A stretch of DNA of 64,000 bases from Amorphochlora amoebiformis (lineage: Eukaryota > Cercozoa > Chlorarachniophyceae), in the NCBI GenBank assembly GCA_054601695.1, contig BAAHQB010000054.1, positions 310,001 through 374,000 on the forward strand, in the 5' to 3' direction. The notes beneath the pieces were generated by a model that made no database searches, had not been told where the DNA came from, and worked only from the letters and a program-made list of their open reading frames with translations. Positions 1-56,460 of the stretch are shown piece by piece (position 1 is the stretch's first letter; the number at the start of each line of letters is the position of its first letter). A program made the position numbers and the translations under genes.

Positions 1-25
1 ATATGTATACTTACTTGTACATATA

Positions 26-64
<39 letters not shown>

Positions 65-187
65 GTATATAATATATATATACATATATATGTACATCGT
101 AAGTATGTACACCTGTAATATATGTATTTATGTATGTATATGTATGTGCGCACATACAAATGTCATAAGAATGCAAACATAACCCAG

Positions 188-851
188 CATGAAGACCATT
201 GCGGATGCAAAGACCAAAGAGGAGTTTCAACTCATAGCCGACGGACTAATGTTTGTTGTGAGGTTACCCGAATCCTAACCCTAACCCTAGCTACACCACC
301 CTACACAAACGAAAAGCTCCTAACCCTTATCTTAACCCTAACCCCAGCACCAAAGCGGCGAACGGGGAAGTCAAGGATGTTGCACTGCTGAAGGTGGGAA
401 TCTCATTTACATATATAAGATATAAATATGTACACGTGTGCGTTTGAATCCCCCCTTCCGCTCTCTTCCCCCCCTTCGGTTTTCTACACAACAATGCAAC
501 ACGAAAATTCCAACTCATCCACAGAATGGTGCCGACCGCCCCGTAACCTTTGAAGACCGAGACCTCTTTACGAGGCTTTACGCGCGGTTTCGCATGTTCC
601 ACGGATTGAACAAAGAGCTCTCATCGCTTTCCAAAGGCTTCCAAGATATTCTTCCGGTTAAATACACCTAACGCGAGCCCTTCTGATATCCATATGGCCT
701 GGCGCTAGCTGTCTCTCACCATATGTTTCTGTATGTTGGTTCAGTTTGAAATCAAAATGCATAATTTTTACCGCTCCCTCCCTTTCCCTGTTCAACACGT
801 GCTCTTTTTTTGGCGGTTGTGTGCGTTTGTATAAATCACATCGCTTTTGCA

Positions 852-920
<69 letters not shown>

Positions 921-1203
921 ATATATAAATGTATGTGTATATTATGTGTATTTATATGTACGTATATATGTATATACACATATGCATATACATATATATA
1001 TATATATATATATGTATACATATATATATATAGAAAAATATGTATATAAATCTCTCCCTCCTCGTAGCCCCCACAGACCTAAAGTCATGTTATCATTAGG
1101 TGGAGCTGTCCAAGTATTTGAACCCATCGGAACTGTCGTCTCTGATTCAGGGTCCAGAGAGACTGGATATAGCGGATATGAAGGCGAACATATTGTACGA
1201 TGG

Positions 1204-1246
<43 letters not shown>

Positions 1247-1334
1247 CCCATAAATATATGACATATATATATATATATACATACACACATGAACACTATG
1301 TACATATACATACTCTAAATCCATTTAGGTGATA

Positions 1335-1378
<44 letters not shown>

Positions 1379-1721
1379 TATATATACATACATATATATA
1401 TATATATATGGAATGTATCCATTCACATATATCACCCCAAAAATCATTCCGTCCTGATAGATAAATCGCATTCATGGATGAATGAAAACAAAATACAGTA
1501 TCACAACGGTCTACGTCCCTAGACGTAGCAGTACTTAATATCATAAACAACGTGTATGCATTAATGGAGGTATATCGTCCACAGGAGGGTATCATAGTAC
1601 TTCGTCCGTGATCTGCTGGTTTTGGAAGATGGTGGAGGAAATGACTTTCGAAGAGCAACAGAGGTTGTTGCTCTTTTGGTCGGGTAATATATACACATAT
1701 GCACATATGTATATTGATATG

Positions 1722-1753
<32 letters not shown>

Positions 1754-1947
1754 CACATATATATATATATATATATATTCATATGGACATAATACACACT
1801 CACACATACATACATGCATGCATATATTTACATATATATATATTATATGTTTATTATACACACACATATATATATATATATATATTTATATATTATATAT
1901 ATATGTAAATGTTCTACAATATATATATATATATAAATGTTATACAA

Positions 1948-1979
<32 letters not shown>

Positions 1980-2650
1980 TATATATGTATGTATGTATAA
2001 TTATAAGTTATACACATATACGTTAGGATGCCCAATCCCTCCTCTCCATGGGTTTTCAGCCAAGTTCAACAACAATGGCGAAGCATGGTCCATCAAGAAG
2101 TTAGAAGCGGTAATCAGCAAAAAATGAGAGAATTTCAATCTTGATTTTTTTTTTTTTTCTTAAAAGTCTGGAGTAGTTTGGGTATTTTGGGTAGGTCTGT
2201 GGGAATTTCATTGTTTCTCTTTGGTCTTTTCTCAACATCGGAGGGTTTTTGCATGAGATAGAGATGCATATACGTGCATATGCATATTCATTTCAAATAC
2301 GTATAAAATATATAATATAAATATATATTGTATAGTAAATGTGAATATATGTCTACATATATATATGCATAGATACACTTATAAATATATATGTATATAT
2401 ATATATATATAATATATATGTTAGCCGCCTACCTCGCTGCCAACAGCTTCTACGTGCATATATTTGCTTAGGCTTCCACCATACCCAAGGTGTATTCATA
2501 TATATATATATACATATATATGTATATATAATATAATATAATATAATATATATATATATATATATATATAAATGTGTGTGTATATATATACATTATGTGT
2601 ATGTTTATATCAGATATGTTCATATTTATATTTATCTTATATGTATATTT

Positions 2651-2691
<41 letters not shown>

Positions 2692-2732
2692 ATATATAAA
2701 TATCAATCCGTGCGCACATGTATGTACGTATG

Positions 2733-2782
<50 letters not shown>

Positions 2783-2813
2783 CGTTATATGTATAGATAT
2801 AAATGTATTTCTA

Positions 2814-2857
<44 letters not shown>

Positions 2858-2928
2858 ACATATATGATTGTATGCGTACATTTTAGGATGTATGTACAGA
2901 TACACTATTTCAGATAAAATTGTAAGGA

Positions 2929-2965
<37 letters not shown>

Positions 2966-2996
2966 AATGTTTTTGCATACACGATACTTTATATGT

Positions 2997-3035
<39 letters not shown>

Positions 3036-3075
3036 CTGTCTGTATAAAATACGTGTATTGTATGTATATATGCAC

Positions 3076-3157
<82 letters not shown>

Positions 3158-3371
3158 GTGTATTTATATAATACGTATATTACGGATACATTTGTGTGTA
3201 TATGTATGTATGTATATGTGCACATACGCACTGATATATACATATTCATATATATACAGACACATATATATATATATATGTATGTATGTATGTATATATA
3301 AAAAAAATATGTATGTTGCATGTGTATACAAACATACATATAAAAATAAATATAGCTAAAATGTATAGATG

Positions 3372-3407
<36 letters not shown>

Positions 3408-3705
3408 AATGTAAAATTTCATACATGCATAAATATGCATATATATATATATATATATATATTGTATACGTATATATATATATATATGTGTGTATATCTA
3501 TCTATAATATGTATTGTGTTTACATACACATATAATGATGTATGTAATATCTATATCTATAAATATATATATTGGGATTTTATACATATTGTTATATGTA
3601 CACATTTATAAGTATATATATATATATATATAATATGTATACATATAACATATATATATATATATATTGTGTGTGTGTACATATACATATACATATTATA
3701 TATAC

Positions 3706-3745
<40 letters not shown>

Positions 3746-3990
3746 ACACATAATACATACCATAAATATACAAATATATATAAATATTTTACATATCAAT
3801 ATACATATATACACATATGTGTGAAAACAATAATACACATCTTTATATATTTGTATCTAACATTGGTGTATGTAGAATATACATAAGACATGCAATTTAT
3901 AACATGAATGTATTTTCCAGCGAGCGGATTCTTAGGGAGCGGTTAGCAGTCGCACTTAAGTTTGGGACTGAAGGCTATGATACTGAATAG
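188..3990 (+). CDS. HECT-type E3 ubiquitin ligase, C-terminal half (5' end outside window)
   Basis: Eight exons in consistent phase: 188-262, 348-393, 525-656, 1100-1202, 1585-1683, 2027-2109, 2425-2489, 3921-3990, with stop TAG at 3988-3990. They give about 223 residues. Typical HECT landmarks appear in order: [19 protein letters not shown] with YDGGY across a junction, then [13 protein letters not shown], then the catalytic-cysteine segment [17 protein letters not shown] (Cys codon 2455-2457), then the tail [12 protein letters not shown] ending EGYDTE. A tyrosine sits at position -4 from the end, where HECT ligases keep an aromatic residue. HECT enzymes accept ubiquitin from an E2 on this cysteine and pass it to a substrate lysine. 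The first visible exon enters with one base of a split codon, so the gene continues leftwards; the start of the N-lobe and any substrate-binding domains lie outside. Introns are (TA)n, except 263-347, which is telomere-like repeat. The gene converges on the next one, 364 bp apart. The family is clear; the subfamily cannot be assigned. Confidence 0.87.
268..347. repeat. CCCTAA-type telomere-like tract forming a short intron
   Basis: The 85-base intron 263-347 of the HECT gene consists mostly of degenerate CCTAAC/CCCTAA units and ends ..CCTAACCCCAG at the acceptor. The repeat therefore supplies both branch-point-like CTAAC and the polypyrimidine context. Confidence 0.8.
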
Positions 3991-4354
3991 ACTAAATTAA
4001 GCTAGTCTAGCTAGTATCTATAGTTTGGCATAACGCTGTTTAAGTTTTAAGAAATTCAGTGAGTCTAACACTAATTCATTAATTTACTTAATATGCTCTT
4101 CCATGGGTCATTAATTGGTGAATAATTTTAAGCTTACGGCTTCTCAATGATTAGGAAGTAGACATAAAGTCATGAATATTCTACGGTTATCAACAAGGCA
4201 ATTAGAATATACTATATTACTAGCTACTAGTAATACTGCCTCGGACGATACAACTGCTCAATCTGGTCGACCATGATCTATAAGATTATAGTAATTTCGT
4301 GGCTAGGGCCTCTGATAGTCGCAAGCTAAAAGCGATCCCAATCAGTCTAATTAT
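3991..4354. other. Convergent intergenic spacer (no gene seen)
   Basis: The 364 bp between the HECT stop and the stop of the minus-strand gene at 4355 are A+T-rich but nearly free of (TA)n. I see no coding signal, so this is presumably the two 3' UTRs and poly(A) regions. No canonical AATAAA stands out. Confidence 0.6.
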
Positions 4355-4958
4355 CTAGGACAACATGAACGAACGATTCCGCTTGTCTTTACGAACTCGC
4401 CGAATCTCCGAAAGCTTCCCAGGAGAATATCGGATTCCTATTTTGTAAAATATTAATGCACACTTGAATATATTATGATCCCAGCACACGCTAATTTTTG
4501 CGTGGGTGTGTGTACAAATACATATTATGAAAAGTATATATTTACATAAATGTATGTATATACGTATATGTATGTGAACATGTATGTAGATGCATTTATA
4601 CATATATGTAACTCTACCAAACATGTGTTTTTGCACACACATAGTACTCATGAACATGTAAAAGTTCTCATATTTTTCACCTAATCTCGTCTCTACGGTT
4701 TCACTGAGAGGCTCCTCCGGACTGCTTGATTTTACCTTCTCCTCTTCTGATAAAACGCCATATGTACATCACATACACAGATACTTTGTTTTCGTATTTC
4801 ATATATATATATATATATATATGTATGTTTATATGTATACATACATATATCAGAAGCATTGTACATCGCCACCTTTCCTTCGATGACGTTCGAATGCTGC
4901 ACTCAACGACCCTGACTTCCCATCTGAGATATGAGATCTCCTGAACATACACGATGAA

Positions 4959-5013
<55 letters not shown>

Positions 5014-5014
5014 T

Positions 5015-5059
<45 letters not shown>

Positions 5060-6211
5060 AAATATGATGTATATCGGAGCCTGTATGGATACCTGTATTA
5101 AAGTTTACAAAACAAATTTATAGTTATGCTTGCGTGTAAATGGTGTACACATCCGAAGTATTTCAATATGTTAAATTAACACATTAAAGTTCGTATTGCT
5201 GTTATCGTTTACAATTAATACACAGATATAAAGACACACGGATATATATATATATATATATGTATATAAATACATACATAAGTAATATATATATATATAT
5301 ATATATTTCTATATGTATTATATACATACATATATATATATATATATACATATATACAAATAAAAATTGTAACTGTATATATATTTATATACATAATTAC
5401 AACATTCTACACATACAGAGTACGTATGCGCGCAAACACCTTGGAGAGTAATGATACTCCCCTATCCAATTCTTGTGCTCAAACACTCGCCCACTCGCCC
5501 CTCCATTTACTCTCCCCTTCCAACCCCTCTCTCCCACACCCCCTAATTTCCCCTCCAAACCGTGAACTTCCCTCTTTCCCTCCACACCCTTCGTCTGCCC
5601 AACCTCAGCTTCAACAGCAGCTTCACCTCCAGCTTCAACTCCAACTCCAACACCAGCCCGATATTCCCCTCCTTCTTTCGGATCCTTTTCATCCCGTACG
5701 GGCGCCATCAACCCTCCCATGTTGTCCTTGGGCTTTGCGCTGACGCTGGGCTGGATGTGTTTCTGTTCGACTTGGGTTGGTTTTAAGCTATGGTAGTGGT
5801 TGTGGGTGTTATGGATAATCTGTGTGTGTGTCGGGGAGATTGGGGGGGAGGGGTGGGATTGGATGGAGTTAACCTTTGGGGGGGGGGGGGCGTAGATGAC
5901 TGTGGTGGGACGGGGAGAGGTTTGAGGAATTGGATTTGGTGGAGGGAAGTGGAAGGGATGGCGAGTGTGCGGGGATAGGGGAATTCTGGGAAAATTAGCG
6001 GTGTAAAGATTAATGGAATTGTACGTGTGAAGGAAAAAATACATACATTTACTTGAGAACCCGACAACCACAATATATATATATATATTATATATATATA
6101 TATATATACATATATAGACACATATATTATGTATAATTGTTCCGATTTGTATCACACACACAAACAAACACACACAAAATATATGTATACACATATGAAT
6201 ATATATACATT

Positions 6212-6255
<44 letters not shown>

Positions 6256-6478
6256 TATGTATATACATATATATGTATATATTTATATGTATGTGTACTA
6301 CTTGTTCGGAGGTTCGACGGTTACTCTTCTCTTGCTCTCTGGGATAGATATACACTTAAAACATCACAATAGATATATATGTGTATACATGTACATATAT
6401 ATATATATATATATAAATATTTACATTTACACTTTTATATCATATCACAACATATATATATATATATATAAATATATG

Positions 6479-6519
<41 letters not shown>

Positions 6520-6537
6520 GAATATATATATACACAC

Positions 6538-6568
<31 letters not shown>

Positions 6569-6585
6569 TACACATATATATACGT

Positions 6586-6647
<62 letters not shown>

Positions 6648-7031
6648 TGGTAGCGCCGCGGCATGGGGTACCACGGTTGTCCATGATTGGTTGAACCCCG
6701 TTTTTTGAGTCATACCGCGTGAATCATGATTAACATCATGAATGCATGCGCACGAGCTACTCCCAATTCTAGAAAATTCCGAATTCAAGAGAATTCCCAA
6801 TTCCAGAGAATTCGGATAGCTATCTAAGAATGCACGAGATCCTTCAGTATCCTTCTAAAGGTGCCCAATAATCCCAGGTACTACCGGGTATTTCGGATAC
6901 TACTGCTCCAGGTATTCACTAGACTTGGACCTCCTACGGTCCCTAGCGGGTCTCCAGCTATATTGGACTAGTTCTACAACTGGTGCATATACGACCATGC
7001 ATCAATTTGCATTAATATCTACAAACGAATA

Positions 7032-7099
<68 letters not shown>

Positions 7100-7149
7100 C
7101 ATGGACATGTAATATATATAATTGTATCTATCATCGTTGTTTGTCACAA

Positions 7150-7194
<45 letters not shown>

Positions 7195-7402
7195 CATATA
7201 TATATATATATATACATATATATATGTATATATATATACTATATATTATATATACACACACATTTATATATACATATATATATATATATGTATATATTTA
7301 CATATATAAATGTATTATGAAGACCAGCATACGGAATCGGGAAGGACTCGAGGGGCTCCATTCGCCGAGTGCGCTATTTTGCAATACAATGTGCAAACAT
7401 AT

Positions 7403-7455
<53 letters not shown>

Positions 7456-7470
7456 CAGACACACACACAC

Positions 7471-7527
<57 letters not shown>

Positions 7528-8597
7528 ATATGTATACAGATGATCATTCTATAAATACATATGCATACTTGTGTGAGTACGTTAGTTATATATAAGTATA
7601 TTACATTTGTATATATATATATATATATATACTCACATATATCATATATATATATATATATATATAATAGCATTTTTACAAATATAAATATATATATATA
7701 TATTTTTATACATATTTATATGTATATATATATATATATGTATGTAAATTATATAATCTTAATATTTATATGCGTAATACATATATATAAATATATACAT
7801 ATATACATGTATATACATATATACATATATACAGGTGTCAATTTATATTATAAACATAATTCGTATCTATGAATGCATTTACACACATATGTATATATAA
7901 TAGCGTGTGTATATGTAGAACGTATTTATCTATCTATATTTTATGCATTACTATTTATAGTGTACGTACATATATATATATATATATATATGTATATACA
8001 TGTATACATATGTACACAAATGTATAAATACGACCAAGCGATAAACGAAAGAATAAAACACAAAGATTTGCCGTACCCTTTGAGCACCCCGGTTTTTCCC
8101 ACCACGCCCGTCGTCCTCCATCGACCCCCAATTCCAATCCCGGAATTCCCGGGCGTCCCGGGATTCTGGGGCAAAATCAGAATCCTGGGATTCCCGAACA
8201 TTCCGGGACCGTACCTTCCGATGGACATCCTTTGATTCCCGGACATTCCGGGATTCAGGACCAAACTCAAATCCCATGGATTCCCGATATTTCCGGGAAA
8301 AGGCCTGGTTTTGCTGATGATGTTTTGGGTTGGGGTAAGGATTTTTAATGCTGTGGAAGGAGAAAGGAGGAGATGACATTCCTCGTGCTTGGACTTCAAA
8401 GGTGCCCAGAGTTAAATCGTCGGTTTGGATTCCAAAGTTGATGCGCAGGCTGTCGGTCACTTCCTATGATAACGGAAGAGGAATGAGAATGGGTTTGGTA
8501 TTCATGTGTCATCGGAATCGTTTTGCAGGATGGAAGCTTATGTACAATATTTCAGATTTTATCTTTTGGCGTGGTAAGACATATAATGCACACATAT

Positions 8598-8657
<60 letters not shown>

Positions 8658-8733
8658 TTTAATATGTGTATATGTGTATATATATACACATGCACACATA
8701 CACATATATAAACACATATAATATATTAAAACA

Positions 8734-8788
<55 letters not shown>

Positions 8789-8898
8789 ACATATATGTAT
8801 ACATATATGTATATATATATATATATAATGTATGTTTACATATATTATATATGTATATATATATACATATATATATATATAATATATATATATATATA

Positions 8899-8946
<48 letters not shown>

Positions 8947-9023
8947 GCATACAGATACAAGAATGCATTTATTTATCTACATATCATATGTATGTACATG
9001 AATATCTACATATATATATTACA

Positions 9024-9056
<33 letters not shown>

Positions 9057-9090
9057 TAAGTTTATCTGTTTACATATACACACAAACGTG

Positions 9091-9122
<32 letters not shown>

Positions 9123-9466
9123 TATATTATATCTGTTATACATATACACATAAACATATATATATATATATACACATATATATATTTATGTATGTATATA
9201 TGTGTGTATATACACATATATATATATATTTATTTATATGTACGTATACATTAATATATATATATATATATATATATATACGTCAAAAACAGTTAATATA
9301 TAATCTATGCGACACACCTCTATTTCTGATGAGATGGTGCGAATACGGTCTATCACGTTCGCAAACGATCCTGATTTCCTACCCATATGCCATGTATTAT
9401 TATTACTACTTTATTATTTGTATCATTACAATGATGATTATTATCATCATTATAAATATGTTCATG

Positions 9467-9507
<41 letters not shown>

Positions 9508-9600
9508 GTATATATATATAATGTGCGCATGTATGCATGTATCATATATATATATATATATATATGATAATCATATATATATGTATATATATATATATAT

Positions 9601-9663
<63 letters not shown>

Positions 9664-9948
9664 CACATATCTATAAATGTATAATATATATACATATATA
9701 TTTATATGTATGCACATATACACATATATTCATATACAAATGTTCACATATATATAAAGAAATACGTGTATTTATACATATATATATATGTATGTATATA
9801 TATATATATATATAAATATATTTATATTTATATGCATATTATGTATAAATAACAAATCCATCTTATTTTTGAATATGAAAAACTTACATGTATGTCTCCG
9901 TATTAATATATTATATATTATGTATGTATATATACATTTACATTGCAT

Positions 9949-10039
<91 letters not shown>

Positions 10040-10244
10040 TCTTTCGGTGTATATCCTACCGTTCTTCACGCTCGAGAGATAGTCTCAGACGCGCCATAAA
10101 CAGCGTTATCCGATCCTAAATCAAAACGAACATATATGCAAACAAAATACATACTTTCTGCACATACATAAACATAAATATGATTTTTTTTAGACATATG
10201 TTGTATATATATATGTATATATATGTATATATATATATATAAAC

Positions 10245-10284
<40 letters not shown>

Positions 10285-10358
10285 CATATACATGTATATA
10301 ATGTATGTGTACTTTTGCGTGTACGTATTATGTATGTACATATATACTAGAGATATTC

Positions 10359-10393
<35 letters not shown>

Positions 10394-10642
10394 CTATATA
10401 TATATATATATATTTATATATGTATATATATTATGTATTATATAAATCTATAGTTTTTTACATGTAACTGTAAAACCCTAAGACCCTTAAAGGTGATCAT
10501 TTTTTGGGTTGGGGTTAGGGTTGAGCGTAGGGTTAGGATTAGGTTAGGTTTAGGATACATACGGATAAGCCCATCAGAGTTTCATCGACCTCAGGTTCAA
10601 GTTCCTCTCCCTAAATGTTTTAAAAATATTACATGTACATAC

Positions 10643-10683
<41 letters not shown>

Positions 10684-11525
10684 CATATATACATATATAT
10701 ATATATATTATATAATATATATATATATATATTGTATATGTATATACATTGGTTTTTTCTATAGCGCTATGGTTTGAATGGGGTTGTAATTGTAGTTAGC
10801 GACAGGGATAACTGGGAATTACTAGAGAGTAATAATTGCTTCACCTTTCCTCTGCCGTCTTCTTCACCCGAAGCTCCCTTCTCATCTTCACCATTCTGTC
10901 CCCCATTCTTCCTCTTCACACTTATATTTTCACTCCCTTGAGATGAAGTCTCGTCGTTTTCGTCCTCGCTTCCAATCTCGCTCCTACCGGGCGTACTCTC
11001 GTCATCCGTTTCCCCCTCCTCGTCCTCTTCTTCCGAGCTACTGCTCTCCGAATCATCGCTATCCATCTCACTCTCTGAACTGCTGCTGCTGTCTTCATCT
11101 GAACCACTATCGGAACTGCTACCTGTCGAAATGACAATTTTCAGAGCTACGCTAGGATGAACGTGACGAGCAGTGAAAGAAATGGCACAGCGGGTAGTTG
11201 GCTCAAAGGCAACAGGGTAGTTTGGAGACGGAAATACACTCCATGGCTATATTCACACACTTTCGGAGCTGCTATCATCATCTGAGTCATCTGTTTCAAA
11301 AAAAAACCGACGGTAAGAACGCTTACTCTATTATCCCCTTTTTGTTTTGAATAGCTCACCATCGCCAGAGAATTCCGCTCTGAGATACTCCTCTGTATCG
11401 ATGCCATGCCTGTTATGTTGATTTTTGCGTGAGGATGGTTGGGTGTGTATGTTTTCGAACAGAGAGTACCGAAGGGCGAAAGCCCGCGAAGCCTTGACGA
11501 CCATTTTCCTTGACGTGTGTGACAT
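4355..11525 (-). CDS. Unrecognised acidic serine-rich protein, 13 exons
   Basis: Thirteen minus-strand exons join in perfect phase (545 aa): 11360-11525, 11261-11290, 10845-11122, 10563-10610, 10060-10115, 9318-9378, 8077-8463, 7325-7373, 6302-6338, 5440-5745, 4865-4940, 4681-4741, 4355-4437; all introns are GT-AG. Order of regions: a basic N-terminus ([19 protein letters not shown]); about 100 residues rich in Ser, Asp and Glu ([15 protein letters not shown]), resembling a CK2 substrate; a probable helical stretch ([52 protein letters not shown]); Arg-rich repeats around SRNVRES; a Gly/Ala/Glu low-complexity exon; and a basic tail containing [16 protein letters not shown]. The tail loosely resembles a Tyr-x4-Leu eIF4E-binding motif, but the residue after Leu is Ser, so I do not claim it. 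No known domain is recognised. Met at 11525 is taken as the start; Met 8 is an alternative. The gene is head-to-head with the MKT1-like gene. Confidence 0.68.
8090..8300 (-). repeat. Short degenerate repeats inside the coding exon (GGGAATTCCCGG-like)
   Basis: Imperfect copies of a 20-25 bp unit resembling GATTCCCGNACATTCCGGGA sit in the 387-nt exon 8077-8463. On the minus strand they encode recurring [18 protein letters not shown] and SRDAREFRD peptides, so the repeat has shaped the protein. Confidence 0.6.
10505..10562. repeat. TTAGGG-like tract in intron
   Basis: Degenerate GGTTAGGG units on the + strand begin right after the donor of exon 10563-10610 of the minus-strand gene, so the transcript carries CCCUAA-type sequence. 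Confidence 0.75.
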
Positions 11526-11608
11526 ACTTGCGTGACATCCTAATCATCACTTATGTCACGATATCAGGTCACAAGCCGACACGTGCTCTCATATTCGCCG
11601 AGCCGAGA
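11526..11608. promoter_or_regulatory. 83-bp bidirectional promoter region
   Basis: This spacer separates the start codons of the minus-strand acidic-protein gene and the plus-strand MKT1-like gene. It has no (TA)n. It contains CGTGACAT (11531), ATGTCACG (11553-11560) and the palindrome CACGTG (11580-11585); a further GTGACAT overlaps the minus-strand start codon. Two genes must be driven from at most 83 bp plus their 5' ends. The regulatory role is inferred from position. Confidence 0.6.
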
Positions 11609-33520
<21,912 letters not shown>

Positions 33521-33526
<6 letters not shown>

Positions 33527-33580
33527 TTGCGCCTCAATGTAAGCCTAGTGAGAGTGATTGCGCCTCAATGTAAGCCTAGT
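33521..33580. repeat. Tandem duplication spanning the MKT1-like stop codon
   Basis: The 29-base segment GAGTGATTGCGCCTCAATGT.., which includes the TGA stop at 33524-33526, is repeated at 33552-33580. The coding end itself is not altered. Confidence 0.9.
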
Positions 33581-34000
33581 AATAATGAAAGCTTGATTTA
33601 AGCCGAGTAGCAATAGTACAGACCAGTAAGCGACTGTACTTATGGATTGTCAGATTTCAACAATATCCCGCTATTCTGCTGATAGTACTATATTCTAGAT
33701 ATTAAGTCATTCGACCATACCCATATACTATACCATGTATTGCATTTAAATATAAGAACACATATGGTTAATACGGTAATGTACTAGTGAACGAAGCTTT
33801 AAATCTCAGAGAAGCGTAATTGGCATCAAGCTTAAAATTACCAACGCCATATGCTATGCCGCTACGCTACCGCAGCTGGGAAGTTACTGATTTCCCCCCA
33901 CTGTCCATTTCTTTTTTCCCTCAACCACATAATTGCGCATGGAACGCATTGTCTTGGTGTCCAGCTCCTACATGTCAGTATACATATACACACATATATT

Positions 34001-34032
<32 letters not shown>

Positions 34033-34034
34033 CG

Positions 34035-34068
<34 letters not shown>

Positions 34069-34131
34069 TATATAACATAATGAAAAAATGCACACATGCA
34101 TATGTGTGTGTATATATTTATACATACACAT

Positions 34132-34180
<49 letters not shown>

Positions 34181-34181
34181 C

Positions 34182-34221
<40 letters not shown>

Positions 34222-34246
34222 TATAGACATATATGTATACACATAT

Positions 34247-34304
<58 letters not shown>

Positions 34305-34363
34305 ATATTTGTATAAGATATATTCACACATATATACACACACACACATATATATATTTTTAT

Positions 34364-34412
<49 letters not shown>

Positions 34413-34493
34413 GTTTGTATATGTGTGTATATTTGTATAAGACATATTCACACATATATATACACACACACATATATATATGTATTTATATAC

Positions 34494-34560
<67 letters not shown>

Positions 34561-34737
34561 GTTTGTATCTAAATGGATTTTTGTACATATAAAGACGTAT
34601 ATTATTATTATTATACATTTTTAATATGTGCGTACATGTGTATGTGTGTAATATATATATACATATATATATATACATATATTATATATATATATATATA
34701 TATACATATATGTATATAATACACACATATGCACATA

Positions 34738-34805
<68 letters not shown>

Positions 34806-35123
34806 ACACACATACACATACATACATACACGCATATACGCATGCATACACACATTGTATATACGTATACAATACACATATACATATATTTACATATATA
34901 CATACATACACACATTATGTACATACATATATACATACATATTATATATATATGTATTGCTTTGTTTCGTGTGCATGTCCATGTATATTATCCAACCAAA
35001 ATCAACCCTGTCCATACCCAACGCGAGTGAACCTTAGCTCATATACTAGCATTTTCCCATACTATAACCCCAATTATACCAAAGGACAACCCTAAAACCT
35101 AACTTAAACCATAACCCTGGTTC
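33527..35123. other. Convergent intergenic region, mainly (TA)n
   Basis: This lies between the MKT1-like stop and the SDHAF2 stop. It holds a unique A+T-rich segment to about 33990, (TA)n and (CA)n with a duplicated block (around 34315-34370 and 34435-34490), and a few CCTAAAC-like units at 35060-35120. I found no supported gene. Confidence 0.6.
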
Positions 35124-35731
35124 TCAGTATTTCACCTCAGGAACATCCTCGTGTCCCAAAAGCCAATTGAGAAGACTAGGATTCTCCTGCAAGTTTAGCA
35201 AGACAATTTTTCGAACGTATTCAGATTGCGTGTCATCTCAAACGTCTGTACCTGTGCAATGATGACCTCCAGCTCACCTAGTTGCTTGTCTGACATCGCA
35301 GGGATGTTCTCTGCGGCCCAATTACCCATGAGCAGGTCGATCTCGACCCAACCTCTCTGTCGGCAGCGCCAGAGAGCTTTTTTCCGGCGGGTGTCCAGGT
35401 CTCGGTGCTCGTCCTAAAAAGGAATATCGTCAAGAACGTCGCTGAGAGATATGAAATTAAGAGGTGCAGTCTTCGATTGAAGATGATCCCTAGAGCATAA
35501 AGGAATAGGAAGTGCAACACGCAGGCAAGAGATATCGGATGGCGTGAAAATTTGTTTCAGATGAGTGTGAACGTCCAATGGGTCATATATCGCCACCGTA
35601 GTCTTTGCTGCAGTCGTGTCCTCGGCTAACTTTTTCTCCTGAAACATGCGCACAGGTAATCTCGGCAATGTGAGCCGCAGGATCGGACGAAGGGCGAAGG
35701 GCGATCGAAAGAGAAAACGGCAAAGACGCAT
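35124..35731 (-). CDS. SDHAF2: Succinate dehydrogenase assembly factor 2 (SdhE/Sdh5 family)
   Basis: Three exons: 35597-35731 (start), 35252-35413, 35124-35186 (stop TGA), giving 119 aa, the usual size. Residues 1-30 (MRLCRFLFRSPFALRPILRL...) are Arg/Leu-rich, lack acidic residues and look like a mitochondrial presequence. Exon 2 carries the family core, RRKKALWRCRQRGWVEIDLL then AAENIPAMSDKQLGELE, including the conserved RGxxExD signature; exon 3 has NPSLLNWLLGHEDVPE, matching the conserved NWL(T/L)G end. The protein binds the flavoprotein subunit SdhA and assists covalent FAD attachment in the mitochondrial matrix. The first donor (ACG|GTGGCG) was chosen because it restores phase and removes an in-frame stop before DEHRD. 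This gene is compact, with two short introns and no (TA)n. It is head-to-head with the uS15 gene. Confidence 0.9.
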
Positions 35732-36000
35732 GGCGGAGGCTGGCCTGGAACTTGGGCTGGGAGTGTCAAAAGCGTGATGGAAATGGTACGTCACGGAATG
35801 TAAATAGTGTATTATATAACGTCACGCTTATGTATACATATTTAAAAGGATATCTGCATATATAATTTATGAATAGCGTTATATTTTATTATTTAGTATC
35901 TGAATATCTTTTATAAGATATATACATAATATATAGTCAATATCTCGATATACTTAGCAACACGGCACGGCAAATTCCGTCCTTTCGACCACCATTACAG
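35732..36000. promoter_or_regulatory. 269-bp bidirectional promoter region (SDHAF2 / uS15)
   Basis: The spacer lies between divergent start codons. ACGTCACG occurs at 35788-35795 and AACGTCACGC around 35819-35827. There are no (TA)n blocks over 15 bp. The role is inferred from position. Confidence 0.5.

Positions 36001-56460
<20,460 letters not shown>

Noticed and set aside
836-1332. Long open frames of repeated Tyr/Ile/His/Val, here and at hundreds of places in the window
   Set aside because: They are translations of (TA)n, (CA)n and (TATG)n with no splice, codon or family support.
5397-6194. 265-codon minus-strand frame as one exon, and the plus-strand Pro/Gln frame at 5426-5743
   Set aside because: Only 5440-5745 fits phase and splice sites of the minus gene; the rest is intron, and the plus frame is its antisense shadow.
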